From Posidonia oceanica (lineage: Eukaryota; Streptophyta; Magnoliopsida; Alismatales; Posidoniaceae): a stretch of DNA of 64,000 nucleotides. The stretch lies in NCBI GenBank assembly GCA_037176725.1, contig JAZBRS010000054.1, positions 12,666,001 through 12,730,000 on the forward strand. Reading direction: 5' to 3'. The notes beneath the pieces were generated by a model, which saw only the letters and a program-made list of their open reading frames with translations, ran no database searches and was not told where the DNA came from. This document shows, one piece after another, positions 1 through 11,906 of the stretch; within the stretch, counting starts at the first letter, position 1; each line of letters begins with the position of its first letter. The translations under genes were made by a program, and so were the position numbers.

Positions 1-205
1 AGGGTATTGGTTTTGCTCAGATAAAATATTGCAATGTTTAATCAATGTTTATTTAATGTTTCAGCCAAGTTGGGGTATTGGTTTTGCTCAGATAAAATAT
101 TGCAATGTTTAATCAATGTTTATTTAATGTTTCGGCCAAGTTAGGGTATTGGTTTTGCTCAGATAAAATATTGCAATGTTTAATAAATGTTTATTCAAAT
201 ATTTA
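1..205. repeat. 71-bp tandem repeat, about 2.9 copies
   Basis: The block gggtattggttttgctcag recurs at 2, 73 and 144, an exact 71-bp spacing. The copies differ by only a few bases (cagccaag versus cggccaag). The array is cut by the left window edge and fades after about 205. It lies upstream of the broken hAT transposase and inside the same element, so it is probably a subterminal or leader repeat of that transposon. Confidence 0.9.
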
Positions 206-346
206 ACTCAATCAGGTTTTGTTTTGTCTATTTATTTTTCAGAAAAATTAATCCTACGTTTATTCAATGTTTATGTTTATTTTATGCAAATTGCAATGTG
301 ATTTTTTGCAATGTGATTGTGAAGTAGTTGTATTTTGTAGACAGAT

Positions 347-2659
347 ATGGATAAATATTTAATAAAAAAGAGGCATTTAGAGGGATCATCAATGGGAAGT
401 AAACCTAGTCCTACTACTAGTAATCAAGAATGTAGTCAGCCACCATCTTTAAGTTTAAAGAAAGTTTGTTCTAAATTCCAGATTGAAAATCTAATTTCAG
501 ATCCTAGTTTAAGACCACCTATAGCAAGTTATCATGTTAACGGTCAAGATAGAATACGATGAGTATATTTGCAAAAAGGTCATTGTCGACCTCGAAGACA
601 TGATTATCCATATACCATGTTTGGAAACTACAAACGTCGTTTCAATGTTGAGTGGCTTGCTGAGTTTAATGATTGGTTGGAGTACAATATGGAGAAAGAT
701 GCTGCTTTTTGTTTGTTTTGTTATGTTTGTCCAGAAGTAGGTGTTGATCCAGCTTTTGTGATAAGGGGATTTAATGCTTGGAATAACAAGCAGAGGTTAT
801 ATAATCATGTTGGGAAGCACAACAGTTTGCATAATTCATCTAGGTTGAAGTGTATGGCTCTAATAAATGAGGAACAAAGTATTTCTGCTTCTATCTCTAA
901 GCAATCAGAAAGAGATAAAAAGGAATACAGTGTTCGTTTGGGTGCTTCAATTAATTGCATACATTTTCTCTTACATCAATGTTTACCTTTTCGTGGTCAT
1001 GATGAATCTGAAAAGTCCTCAAATCAAGAAAATTTTCTTGAATTGTTGAAGTGGTTTGCTACACATAATGAAGAAATTGGAAAAGTTTTGTTGAAGAATG
1101 CTCCAGGGAATAACAAACTAACATCACCAGATATTCAGAAGGATATTGTGTCTGCATTAGCAAGTGAAACATCTGAACAGATTGTAAAGATATTGGTGAT
1201 GATTTTTATACTATTCTAGTTGATGAATCTCATGATATAGCATCAAAAGAACAAATGGTAGTAGTATTACGTATGTAAACAGAAGTGGCTATATCATTGA
1301 GCGTTTTCTGGGTCTTGTGCATGTTAGTAACACACGTGCTTTGTCACTTAAAATGCCATGCGATGAGAGTTTAATGGGTTAAAGAATTTGATTCTAAAAG
1401 AAAATTCTTGTGCTTTCTACATTCATTGTTTTGCTCATCAGCTTCAGTTGATACTTGTAGCAGTTGCAGAAAATCATATGGAAGTTGCTTCATTCATTGA
1501 TATAATTTCCATGGTAATGAATTGTGTTGGAGGTTCATGCAAGCGTCGTGATACTCTTAGGGCTAAAGAGTTTGAAAGAGTGGCTAAAGAACTTGAATTT
1601 GGGGAAGCTAAAAGTAGCACAGGTAAAAATCAAGAACTTGGAGTCAAAAGAGCTGGTGAAACACGTTGGGGTTCACATTATGCTGTTTTAATGAATTTAA
1701 CTCATATGTTTTCATCAGTTGTAAATGTTCTTTAAATCCTTAAAATTGATGGTGAAAATGCAAAGATAAAGGGACGGGTAAATACCTATTTGAACCTTAT
1801 GGAGACATTTGACTTTGTGTTTATGTTGTACTTGGTGAAAACAATTTTAGGAATTATATGTGATTTGTCAGATGCATTACAGAGAAAGGATCAAGATATC
1901 GTGAATGCTATTAATTTATTGAAAGTTTCTCGAAGGCGATTAAATTCTTTGAGAAATGATGACAATGAATGGGAGTCTTTGCTTTTAAAAGTATGTTCAT
2001 TTTGTGAAAAGCACAATATAGAAGTTAAAAGCATGGATATGATTTTTCAAGAACCAGGGAGACCACGATGTGGCCAGGAAGAGAAGATGAATCTTCATCA
2101 TTTTCGATTTGATATTTTCAACACTGTGATTGATTTGTTAATCAATGAGCTCAATGATCGTTTTAGCGAGAGAAGCACAGAATTGCTTCTATGTGTTGCA
2201 TGTCTTGATCCAAGTGACAATTTTGCTTCTTTTGATAAAGAGAAGTTGATTAAACTTGCACAACTTTATCTTTTTGATTTCTGTAGCAAAGAATTTAATA
2301 GATTTGAAAATCAGCTTGATGCATATATATTAAATGTCCGTGGTAATCCTAAATTTGCCAATGTGATAGGCATTTCTGGACTTGATCAGAAAGTTATGGA
2401 ATTGAAAATGGATTGTGTTTATTTTCTTATATATTTACTTTTGAAGTTAGCATTGCTTTTTCCTGTTGCTACTGCTTCTATGGAAAGAGTATTCTCTGCA
2501 ATGAGTATCATAAAAACTCGTTTGTGTAACAGAATGGGAGATAGGTTCATGAATGATTGTTTAGTTGCTTACATTGAGCGGGATCTAGTCGATGAGATCG
2601 ACAACAAGACTATCATGGAACGATTTCAGAGTATGCGATCTCGTCGTGAAATTTTGTAA
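347..2659 (+). pseudogene. hAT transposase (TTF-type zinc finger, DUF4371, hAT dimerisation domain), broken
   Basis: The reading frame is spread over several frames. The N-terminal part (347-562) continues in another frame at 569-1219, with a TTF-type zinc-finger region (FCLFCYVCPEVGVDPAFVIRG, then GFNAWNNKQRLYNHV). A DUF4371 part follows, including DESHDIASKEQMVVVLR and, at about 1388-1735, ENSCAFYIHCFAHQLQLI and RAGETRWGSHYA. The C-terminal part (about 1770-2659) ends in the hAT dimerisation motif with FPVATASMERVFSAMS. Breaks seen: a frameshift near 560, one near 1195, one near 1275, an apparent deletion near 1375 (the expected GQGYDGASNM block is missing) and a frameshift near 1735. This resembles the zinc finger MYM-type protein 1-like proteins common in plant genomes. 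It cannot encode a functional transposase. Confidence 0.9.
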
Positions 2660-2785
2660 TGTAAGTGTTACTTTTATTGTTATTTATAATTTTAATATAA
2701 TGCATATCTTTTTATTTAGTATTTTTTTTCTAGCTATTAGACTTTTATATGACCCATCTTTCAAAATTTCCTGGCTCCGCCACTG

Positions 2786-3754
2786 GTTTTATGGTTTTGC
2801 TGTTTGCTGAGCAATGGTGGGTTGTCCTGTTGAGGTGTTGTGACGTCCAGAAGGGATGCCTATGCTTGTTTGTTTTGCGGCATGGTTGCGTTGGTTCCTT
2901 CAACATTGGTTGTTGAGTATTTTAGGTGGAGTATGTGCTGGGTGACCGTTTTAAGTGGTTACTCATGTGTGATTTATTTTCCGTGTTTTTGACAGATGTA
3001 GGATAGGAGCGGCTTTTGCTAGTACACATAGGAAGGAGTTACTCTGCCACACATCTAAAGTTTTGGGTGAGCTTATAGAGTAATTTTATTCCAGTTGTTT
3101 ATTAGATTTAAATTTGTTGTTTCTACTTAGATTTAATTTCAATAGGAAGAAAAAAAAGCAACTAGATTTGGGACGTTACAAGTAGCCTCTATTTATAGTT
3201 TTGTTGTAAGCTCTTGAGTTATCGGAAGAAAACACAGTAAGAAAACCTTTTAGTCTTTTATTTATTTTTTTATAAAAAATTCTACCCCCATTAAAATTTG
3301 AACGTGTGTCTCCAACTAGTGTAGTAATTACGTATTGAACGAGTTATGTTTTGTTTGGTGACGAAAGAAAAAGGTGCATGTTATTATCTCCCACTGGCAT
3401 TTCAACGGTGTAATGCAGTAGAAGAATCAGCTTGGCATGGCTTGTATTGACTTGTGAAATGTTACTTTCAGACAAGATCAGACGCGTTGCTAACTGAATG
3501 ATAATTTGATTAACTATTTCATGGTGTTAAACTGATTGAAATTTCGGAGCATTCAGCAACCACAACTTTGCGGTGGGTAAGCTGATCCCACTTTACAGAA
3601 CATTCAACAGCGAGAGGTGTGCTTTCTTAGGATAACAACAGCTTCTATAGGATCCAATCAGCTGCATTAAAGATTTCTCGCCTTCCAGGTACTAAACGCA
3701 GGAATATTCCATGCTAGTAGCATGCATATAATGCGATATTCGGACCACCATTAC
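2786..3754. other. Intergenic, possible LTR-retroelement remnant
   Basis: No gene is visible. The stretch 2845-3180 runs from gttgtgacgtcc to gggacgttacaag, a style of sequence often seen in LTR ends, and could be an old LTR fragment. No terminal repeat or target duplication could be paired. The remainder is unremarkable. Confidence 0.3.
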
Positions 3755-3902
3755 CTTGTGACAGGAGCGCTGAATAACCTTCCACGGTTCCACTGGATGG
3801 CCACCATGAGCATGTCTGTGGCCCAGACACTCTGGCTGATCCTTGAACACAGATTGAACTTGTGGTCGTCACTGCACTCAGAAAAATCATCCATAAGATT
3901 CT
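3755..3902 (-). pseudogene. Possible orphan exon of an unidentified gene
   Basis: On the minus strand an open 148-nt segment is preceded by a good acceptor (catcttacag) and followed by a good donor (cacaag|gtaatgg). It would encode about 49 residues including ECSDDHKFNLCSRISQSVWA and TDMLMVAIQWNRGRLFSAP. The composition looks like real protein, but I do not recognise the family and found no neighbouring exons. It could be a leftover of a deleted gene or a captured exon. Confidence 0.3.
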
Positions 3903-5781
3903 CTGTAAGATGCCCACAACTTGGCGATTCTTCAGTTCAGACTATCTATTAATGGTATCAAATCCATCTTACTTGCTACAAATTCATCATCATACTGTAT
4001 CTGATAAAAGAAGGGTCAGTTCCTACCATGGAAATGCAACTTTTTCTTTTGCGTTGGAGGGGCCATTTGGATAAAGGAAGAAATAAAAATCCTATTCCCA
4101 TGCAGCATGAAAAACCTATGCATTCTGACCCACCAGATATATATAAAATAGAAGCCTCACAGTTGAAATGTTCTTGTTTGGGTTGGACTTATGGAATCAG
4201 CTTTCCCCCTAGTCATTATTAGACATTGATCTATTTACAAGGTTACAGTCGAAGCATGTACTGATTCTTGGATTCATAAGAAAGAGACATGGGTTTTTTT
4301 GCACGTAAATGCGATGTACATATTTTGTAAAACACATAAAGAAAGTTGAACAAGGCATCTTAAAATCTAATATTAAAATAAGTGCACATTAGTATACATA
4401 ATATTTAAGGAAATACTTCAGTTGCGCGTGAGTGCATTTGACCTCAAATGCACATTCTTTTTGTAAACTTAAAAACTTACGTATTCCAAATTCAAAATCC
4501 AATCTATGGATCTTGATTTATATCACATAAATTATGTACATATAAGATTTCAAGTCATTTGGACGCTTTAGGTGCAATTAATTACATATCTAACAGTGAT
4601 CCGTGAAAATTTAAAATTTCAAAGCAATTTATTGAAAATTTTGTTGTACTAGATATTTTATTTCAATTACTTTTTGATATGATAGAATTTGAAAGTATAG
4701 ATATTCCACTTCTAAAGTAACGTCTTCAAGCAATAGAGTTATCAAATTTTTTTGATGAAGTTTCAAGTTTTACGGGTTTTTTCAGTTTTTAAAAAGAGTA
4801 CATTTGTTTGATCCAAAATTCACTCACGTGGATTGTAAGTTAAATCTAATATTTGATAATGTACCTAATACTCAATTGATAGGGAAATCATTAGATTGAA
4901 ATTATTTAATGCAATAATCACATTGAAAAACGTATTTTAAAGAACTCTATGTGGTATAGATAATTGACATGTATATATGTACATGAATAGCATTCACTTG
5001 GAGTACAGATTTATGCATGCGGAAATGAAAAGTGAAAAGTGATTATCATATCCTCAAGGAATGGATATAAATAAATAAAAGGCATATCTGTGTAAGTATC
5101 CCGAAAAGGATAAATAAATCCACATCTTCTTGGAGTTCGGGTACATGAATATATGCACTGCTACAGCACGGTTTCACATCATATAAAAACCTGAAAGGGG
5201 AAACAAAACTCAACTTACAAAATAAGTTCTTCTGAATTATGAGAGAGAAAGTGTGGTGTTAAACCTTGAGGCTACAATTGGCCAACATTTTCCTTTTTCT
5301 TTTTTCTGAATTTTTCTATTTTTTAATTAGCATTTTCTGATTTGGTTTTCCCTTATAAAATTTTCAAATTTAAATTTCCTTATTTTAAATTTCCTTTCTT
5401 AAAATTTAATTAATTCGTTATTTATTTCAAATAGATTTTCCCTCCGTTTCAAAATTTAAATCTTATTTACCAATTAACAAAAGCTTCCACGTCCAAGGTT
5501 TGACATTTTTTTTTTCTGATGATATTTCTTTGGTTTCTTCTTCTTCTTCTGTTGTTGAGTGCCTTTTGCCTTCTTCTTCTTCCTCGCTTCGTCTTTATCA
5601 CCCTAGCAGCTGATGTTGCAGGAAGACCGACGACGAGAACAATTACCCAGCCAATGGTCCTCCATCTCTCTATGTAGGTTGAGCACTGCCCCTTTACACC
5701 TCACTCCTCCTCCTCCTTCTCTACCGTCGTTGTTGTCACTATCGTTGTCCAAAGTAGGACTCCGAAGAAGGTTTCTTTCAA
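3903..5781. other. AT-rich intergenic DNA
   Basis: No gene or RNA is supported. 4230-5200 is strongly AT-rich. 5500-5780 is pyrimidine-rich (runs of ttcttct and cctcctcc), and the open frames there have low-complexity composition. Confidence 0.5.
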
Positions 5782-5905
5782 TCACTACTAAAAATTATGT
5801 ATTTTGCGAAGACAACTCGTGAGGATATGTCTTTGCTAAGTTCTTGCAAAATAAATTAAAAAAAAATCGATAACTTATCGCAAGGAGTCCTCGCAAAGTT
5901 GACAT
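5782..5905 (+). mobile_element. CACTA-like terminus with subterminal repeats
   Basis: The segment opens with cactactaaaaattatg, a classic CACTA (En/Spm) terminal start. It is followed within 120 bp by short subterminal repeats in both orientations: tgcgaaga, cgtgagga, cgcaagga, cctcgcaaag. A matching right terminus (tttttagtagtg) was not found, so the element is either truncated or has a diverged end. The exon cluster at 6820-8785 may belong to it. Confidence 0.45.
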
Positions 5906-6819
5906 AAAAATTTTCAACCACAGACTTTTTCCTCATTTTCTTTTGATCCTCGTTAACATCTCGTCATTATGGAAGAGGCATAAGAGAGAATGAGTGGTGG
6001 GTTGTGGTGGAGGCATGACGAAGTAGTTCCCAATTAGTGAGGAGCATGGTGGCAAGTGGTGGCAGCGGTGGGAGAGGTGGGTTTTGGCTGAATTTGAAGA
6101 TGATGAGGTGGTAGTGGTGGATATGGGTGGAGGAGATTGGGTTCTAAAGTTGATGGGTTTTGTTGGAGAAGCACTGGATGGTAGTGGCAAAGAGGAAGAG
6201 GACTTTGAGTTTTGTGATGAATGTCTGTCTCCTTGTCATCGCGTTTGTAGTATTGTGCCGAGCCTTGTAGTCTCCAATGCCATTTTTGACTTTAGCATTT
6301 GTGATGCGCCATATATTGTTTGCTCCTAGAATTAATAGTTAGTTTTTGGATCCTTTGTATTACTGGCTACTGTCATATTTCTTTATACTTATCACCATTT
6401 AGGAAAACAACCTTGTTGCTGCATATATTCCATTTGAAATGGCGTAGTACTTGATCTTAGTCTTTTAGTAACACAAAAGAAATATATAAATAGTATAGTT
6501 TTTTTATGGAGAAAAAAATGTACTAAGTTGTATGATTTACGTAGTAATATACTCCATATATTTCAAAGTTTTTTGAAATGGCCAAGTTTTTTGATAGAGC
6601 AAAAGATGTATTTCATTTCCTATTGATCTTGCTGTTTCTTGAAGTTTTTGGTCTTTTGTGTTGTGACTCAGGTTGTAAACATAAACTTTTGATGTAATTT
6701 TTAATGCACGAATAATTGTATATCTCCTTTTATACGTTTCCATGAATTATTTACATATGTATTTATATCTTTCTAATATTTATTTTAATTATTATTTACA
6801 TGTTTTAAATGCTCATGTA
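5906..6819. other. No supported gene
   Basis: A short open frame at 6084-6329 is rich in repeated GGTGG/GAGG codons and resembles no family. The rest is AT-rich and probably lies inside the CACTA-like element that starts at 5782. Confidence 0.35.
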
Positions 6820-8785
6820 TATAGGATGCATGAGCAAAATAAATATCAAAAAGTTCAAGTGAATTCTTCTCCTGGATCTTCACAAAATTATCCAAGGTTT
6901 ATTGATCTCTACCTTTTTTTAGCATTTTAGTTACTTTAATTCATAATTTTTATGTAAGTAAGCACTTCTAATCATGCATACTAATTTATATACATTAACT
7001 TTAATAATATAAATATTTAATTCTAATATTTGTATACTTTTTTCTAACAGAGAAATCAATATTACTTAAACTGGAGTCTTAAAAGTGCCAGAAGAACATC
7101 CTAGGTTTGTTTTTTTTTTTTTAAGATGTAAATTAACATGTCAGGTTTGTCAATTAAATATTTAAGTTTGCATTTTTTGTGGGAAAAATTAATATTTTTC
7201 CTATAAAATTCATAATTTTCATATAAGTAAGCACTTCTAATCATGCATGCTGATATATATACATTGGGATACATATGCCACATATTTAATAAATGATATT
7301 TGTTGGATCCTAAAATTTTTATGTAAGGTACTACATCATTAATGATAAATTGTTACCTTTATTATATGTAGAGTTCTGTAAAAATCAAAACATACCATGC
7401 AATATATATATTTTTAGATTAATCAGTAAATGCAAATGTATAAATTAATTTATTCTACAATTTATATATTAAAATTTTATGCACGTGTTTATAAAAAGGA
7501 TAACCAAACTAACAATGGAGCCTTACACGTGCTAGACGATGAAGTACAAATCAGGTATATTCTTCCTATATTTGAATTCAATAATAACTTTTTCTTTTTA
7601 CTCATGTCATGATGTTTTTGGTAATTTACATCTCATGTTTACATATGTATTTATCTCTTTGTATTCCTTTGATGTTCAACTATTGTAACATTTATTTTAA
7701 TTATTATTATTGACATATTTTAAATGCTCATTTGTATGGGATGGATGAGCAAAATAAATATCGAAAAGTCCAAGTCAATTCTACTCCTATTTCTTCACAA
7801 AATGATTCAAGGTTTATTGATTTCTAACTTTATTTAGCTTTTTAGTTACTTTAATGAATATTTATACGTGTTGTTTGACACTTCTTTCAATCGATGTGTA
7901 TATAGGATGTATGAGAAAGATGAATCTCGAAAAGTTAAGGACGGACATTTCAACTCTTGGTTGTTCACAAAATAAGATGAGATTTATTAATTTCTCCCTT
8001 TATAAATACTCCCATATATTAGCTTTAATAATATAAATGTTTAATTCTGATATTAGTATTTTTTTTTCTAATAGAGAAATTAGTACCATTCAAACTAAAG
8101 CCTTAAACATGCTAGAAGAACATATCAGGTTTGTCAATCATTAAATATTTAAATTTGTATTTTTTCTAGAAGAAATTAATACTTTTTTTTTGTTGTAAAA
8201 TTCATAACTTTCATGTAAGCAAGCACTTATAATCATGCATACTAATCTGTATACATTGAGATACATATGTTGAATGTTTAATAAATGATATTTGTTGGGC
8301 CCTAAAATATTTTATGTAAGGTATTATAACAGTGATGATAAACTGTTACATTATGTAAAAACCGTAGTATACCGTGCAATACATATGTTTTAGATTAATC
8401 GGTAAATATAAAAGTATAAATTAATTTATTCTATCATTTATATATTAAAAAATTAATGCACATATTTATAATAGGGATGACCAAAATAATAGTGGAGCCT
8501 TAAATGAGTTAGACAATGAAGAACAAGTCAGGTATACTTTCCCTATTTTTGAATTCAATAATAAATTTATTTTTTATTGATGTCATGATGTTTTCGGGAA
8601 TTAACATCTTATTTTTAAGTGCAACATTTCAAATAAAATTTATAAATCAGCACTTACATTTTATCAAAGATGAAACATCTTACAAAATATATGTCGTTAT
8701 AATATCAAAGGATGGAGCATGTTCAAGAACCAATGAACGAGTTGGTCTTCCTATTCGTAATGTATTTGAATATAGATTCAATTGA
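6820..8785 (+). other. Array of tiny exon-like blocks, duplicated in tandem (about 0.9-1.0 kb unit)
   Basis: Blocks of 50-75 bp bordered by AG acceptors and GT donors recur. Type 1 (…GAGCAAAATAAATATC…TCACAAAA…, about 72 nt) is at about 6824, 7740 and, degraded, 7908. Type 2 (agaaat…ttaaa…AGAAGAACAT) is at about 7051 and 8075. Type 3 (gga…caaa…ggagcctta) is at about 7498 and 8475. Intron sequence between them is also duplicated: the block around tgatatttgttgg is at about 7298 and 8288. The translated blocks are short and hydrophilic (for example MHEQNKYQKVQVNSS). They may be exons of a CACTA-type transposase gene, given the terminus at 5782. The parent protein is not recognised. Confidence 0.5.
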
Positions 8786-9939
8786 GGAATCTCAATTCTT
8801 ATTAAAAGAAATTATTTCTTTACAGAAAGATGAAGGTATCATCACTTATATTTTTAATAGTAATGAAATTTAATTATTTATTTTAATAGTGTTTGATTAC
8901 TTTTTTAACAGAATACACATATGGAGACAACTCCATTTTTGCTAACTGTGCATGTAGTTTTAGAAATTTTAGAAACATTTCCCATTTAGTGTTGTTTCTT
9001 GATTAATTTATAATTTCTAACATTAACATTTGTATGTAGTTTATAATATTGTATGTTATTTAGATTATGTTTATTTACTATTGATGTCTATTTGTTATAA
9101 TTGTTAATTTTTTAATATCAAGTATTTTATATTTTCCATATTTCTTAGCTTTTTCCTTCTTCCTATCCATTGTGTGAGGTTTTTTGCTTGCCGTATGTAT
9201 TTCCCAAGACAACATGATCATCACCCAATTAAAACCAAGCTCTAGGTTCTAGCACATATCTCATGGCATAAAACAAGGAACAAAAAAACCAACTAATAGC
9301 TGATTAGCTAACACCTTTAAGTAAAAATGGAATAAAAAGAAAATGAATTTCTTTTAGAGGGCAAAGTTGGTATAGTTGTCAACATCTAATATGGTTGTAG
9401 GTTTTTTTTTAAAAAAAATAAATACATAATGGACAAAAATAACCATATAGATGTATTTATTAGATATATATATAAATACACAGTAAAATTTTCATTTAAA
9501 TCAAATAACTATTAACCATTAATCTAAAAGTCTTAAAATTCAACACGTTTTGCTAAATTTTAGTCGTTAAACTTTAAATTAAAAATTAACAATGAATATA
9601 ACTCAGATTAGGATGAAACTTTAACACATAATAGATTATTTTATAGATTAACTAATCATATAATTAAAATTTATTTTTAAAAACAAAAAAAAAATAAAAA
9701 AAGATACCTATAGAAAAATATGTACTTACATGCACCTGCACTTACATACACCTTTTTCTTTTTTTTTTATACACGTTGCATCTCAACCATTTCTGATGGG
9801 ACGGGACGTATGATATCATTTACTCTTTCCCAAAACAAAAAAAAAATCTATTAAACATGATTTCATCATGAGATATAAAGAGTTGCAAAAAGGAGCAACA
9901 ACAAGCTAAATAACAACTAATCAAACCAATGATCCATTA
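8786..9939. other. AT-rich upstream intergenic region
   Basis: No gene is supported. Long A and T runs dominate (9400-9730). The last few hundred bases should include the promoter of the FAF-like gene; atataaag at about 9872 is a possible TATA element, but it lies more than 350 bp from the start codon. Confidence 0.4.
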
Positions 9940-10075
9940 ATGAATAAGTGGAAAAGGATTAGCTGGCTAATAGTATGCATCCCATCAGTCTTGGGTGCAA
10001 AATCCACATGTCAGTCTTCAACAGATGCCCCTCACATCCAGGACCACCACTCATCCTTCTTCCTCCTCTCTAACT

Positions 10076-10165
10076 TCCCCTCCTCCTCCTCCTCCTCCTC
10101 CATACTACAACACTCACCCACCCTCCTCCTCCTCCACCTCCTCCTCCTCCTCCTCCTCCTCATCG
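10076..10165 (+). repeat. (TCC/CTC)n microsatellite in the 5' leader of the FAF-like gene
   Basis: An almost pure pyrimidine run of tcc/ctc triplets, interrupted once by catactacaacactcaccc, ends about 70 bp before the FAF-like start codon. Polypyrimidine leaders of this kind are common in plant 5' UTRs. Confidence 0.85.
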
Positions 10166-10235
10166 TCCACCACCACTAGACCCACCTCTCCTCTCTGCAC
10201 CAGAACTCTGATCGACCCAAAACCAACAGACCTCA

Positions 10236-11036
10236 ATGGCTGCCTGTGGTAGCCTGAGGCCTCTGTTCGAGAATCCCATCCCTGACAAGAACCCAACCCT
10301 CATTGAATCCTTGTCTTCATGGAAGACCCAGATCAAACCCACCATCGAACCGTCCTCATTCACCGAGATATTCGGCGAGCTCCACTTCAAAGAGAAGCCC
10401 ACGCCACAAGAGAACTCCTCTTCGTCGTCGCCGGAGAAGAAGAAGAGGACCGCCGTGGAGCAACAGCAGAGCTCCACGTCGATGGATTCTTTGCTGGGTA
10501 GGTCGAATCAGGGCCGAGGGTTCCCGTCGCTGGACTCATTGTTGGTCGTGCCGCCGAAGAGTTGTTCCGAGTCGTTGCAGCTTTGCACGGAGGGGCTGGG
10601 GTTCGAGAGCTCCGACGACGTCGAGGATTCGAAGAACGAGTCGGGGAGGAATTGGGAGGGGATTGGAGAGAAAGAGGAGAAAGGAAATGGGTTTTGCAGG
10701 AGTTGGTCAGATGGAAGGTTGTCGACGAGAATTGGCGGCAACGGTGGTGGAGGGATGTTCCCGCCGCCGATTTCTTGCCTCGGTGGTGGTGGAAAGCCGT
10801 GGATTTGGTTCAAGTCTTACAAGGGAGACGGGAGGTTTGTGCTGAGAGAGATCAGGATTCCGACCAAGGAGTTCCTTCATGCTTCCAGAGAAGATGGGAG
10901 GCTCAAGTTGCACCTCGTTCAGCCGGATGACGACGCCATTGATGGAGATGAGGCAGAGGAAGCAGTGGACGAGGAGCAAGAAGAAGAAGAGGAGGAGGAG
11001 CAGGAAGAAGAACAGAGGAAGCAGAATGGTGTTTGA
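10236..11036 (+). CDS. FANTASTIC FOUR-like protein (FAF-like, possibly the chloroplast-annotated type)
   Basis: A single-exon gene of 266 residues. The conserved FAF (DUF3049) core is at about residues 173-230: it starts MFPPPISCLGGGGKPWIWF, continues through GDGRFVLREIRIP and ends DGRLKLHLVQP. Upstream is the short motif TEGLGFESSDDVED (118-131) seen in FAF relatives, and at 149-161 a GNGFCRSWSDG patch. The C-terminus (231-262) is almost entirely Asp/Glu, as is usual in the family. FAF proteins are plant-specific; the Arabidopsis FAF genes modulate shoot meristem size through the WUSCHEL/CLAVATA pathway, while the FAF-like member closest in layout (At5g22090 type) is less studied. The start codon is the first ATG after the pyrimidine-rich leader and fits the family N-terminus (LRPLFENP). 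The coding region is much more GC-rich than its surroundings. No neighbour suggests a linked function. Confidence 0.9.
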   Translation: MAACGSLRPLFENPIPDKNPTLIESLSSWKTQIKPTIEPSSFTEIFGELHFKEKPTPQENSSSSSPEKKKRTAVEQQQSSTSMDSLLGRSNQGRGFPSLDSLLVVPPKSCSESLQLCTEGLGFESSDDVEDSKNESGRNWEGIGEKEEKGNGFCRSWSDGRLSTRIGGNGGGGMFPPPISCLGGGGKPWIWFKSYKGDGRFVLREIRIPTKEFLHASREDGRLKLHLVQPDDDAIDGDEAEEAVDEEQEEEEEEEQEEEQRKQNGV

Positions 11037-11906
11037 GATTATAAATTCTGTTCCTTCCTTTCATGATTTCTTCATCTCTCTGCCAAAGAAAAGGGAACAC
11101 AAAGATGGAAAATAAGTTCATGGTTTTGTTCTCTTCTTTTTCTTTTTCTTTGAGGAAAGGAGAGGAGATTATATTGGTGGGTCAAGAATAAGAAGGGTGA
11201 TTTGAAGACTAAAATTTTCTTCCTCCTGCTTATTTTTTTCCAAGGAAAAAATGTGATTTGGAGGGATCTGTTTGTTGGTTGTAATTGCTTAGGTTTAATT
11301 TCCTTGCAGCTTAAGTTGGTCAGGTAGAACCTGTGTAGAAGCTTACATATCCAGGATTTGAATTCGAGCAGATGAAGTGAGACCTTAAATTTGATTACGA
11401 TCATAGGCATTGAATTATGAGCAAGTGTTCATGCTCAAAACACTAGTGAATTTCTTTTTACCATTCAGAGAAATAATATTTTCAGTGGAACTAACAAACA
11501 TTCGAGAGAACTTCCATTGTAAAGGTGCATATTCAAAGATTTTGTATTAATAATAACTTAGTAAGTCATGGAGCTGAAGGAGATAACAGGAACTTCAAAC
11601 TGTAACCAACACATGAACATCATGGATTCTTGGATTGAAGTATCCTCTAGATGCTTATTGTAAGGTTTAAACGGGTAGTGTATAATTTGAAAATGAAAGA
11701 CTAGTACGTGAGTAATGCACTTCTGACTGCTACTATCTTATGTTTCAATTTTTTTAAAATTTTATAAGTCTTAGTCGTGGGATCCTGTGTTTTCGATTTT
11801 TGGGCAAAAAGTCCAAGACTAGAAGTGAGACCGATACAGCAAACTGATTCTCTTGTTTAATAAGCTGTGACTGTACGTGCTCCAAACTATATGCATACTG
11901 GTGTTA
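11037..11906. other. 3' flank of the FAF-like gene and intergenic DNA
   Basis: Pyrimidine-rich and AT-rich sequence that should hold the 3' UTR and polyadenylation region. No further gene is supported. Confidence 0.4.

Larger units (their letters stand above)
1..2785 (+). mobile_element. hAT-type DNA transposon, right part (left end outside window)
   Basis: A decayed transposase reading frame is followed by a terminus ending ctggctccgccactg (2771-2785). Its reverse complement starts CAGTGGCGGAGCCAG, a familiar plant hAT terminal inverted repeat. The next eight bases, gttttatg, would be the target-site duplication, but its left partner is outside the window. The boundary at 2785 is inferred from the terminal repeat alone. 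Confidence 0.75.

Noticed and set aside
6084..6329. 81-codon open frame with a Cys-rich middle (FCDECLSPCHRVC)
   Set aside because: Cysteine spacing fits no finger domain I know, and the upstream half is GGTGG repeat; not enough for a gene call.
10303..10979. Overlapping open frames in the other frames of the FAF-like gene
   Set aside because: GC-rich, triplet-rich DNA keeps alternative frames open; only the 266-residue frame carries family motifs.
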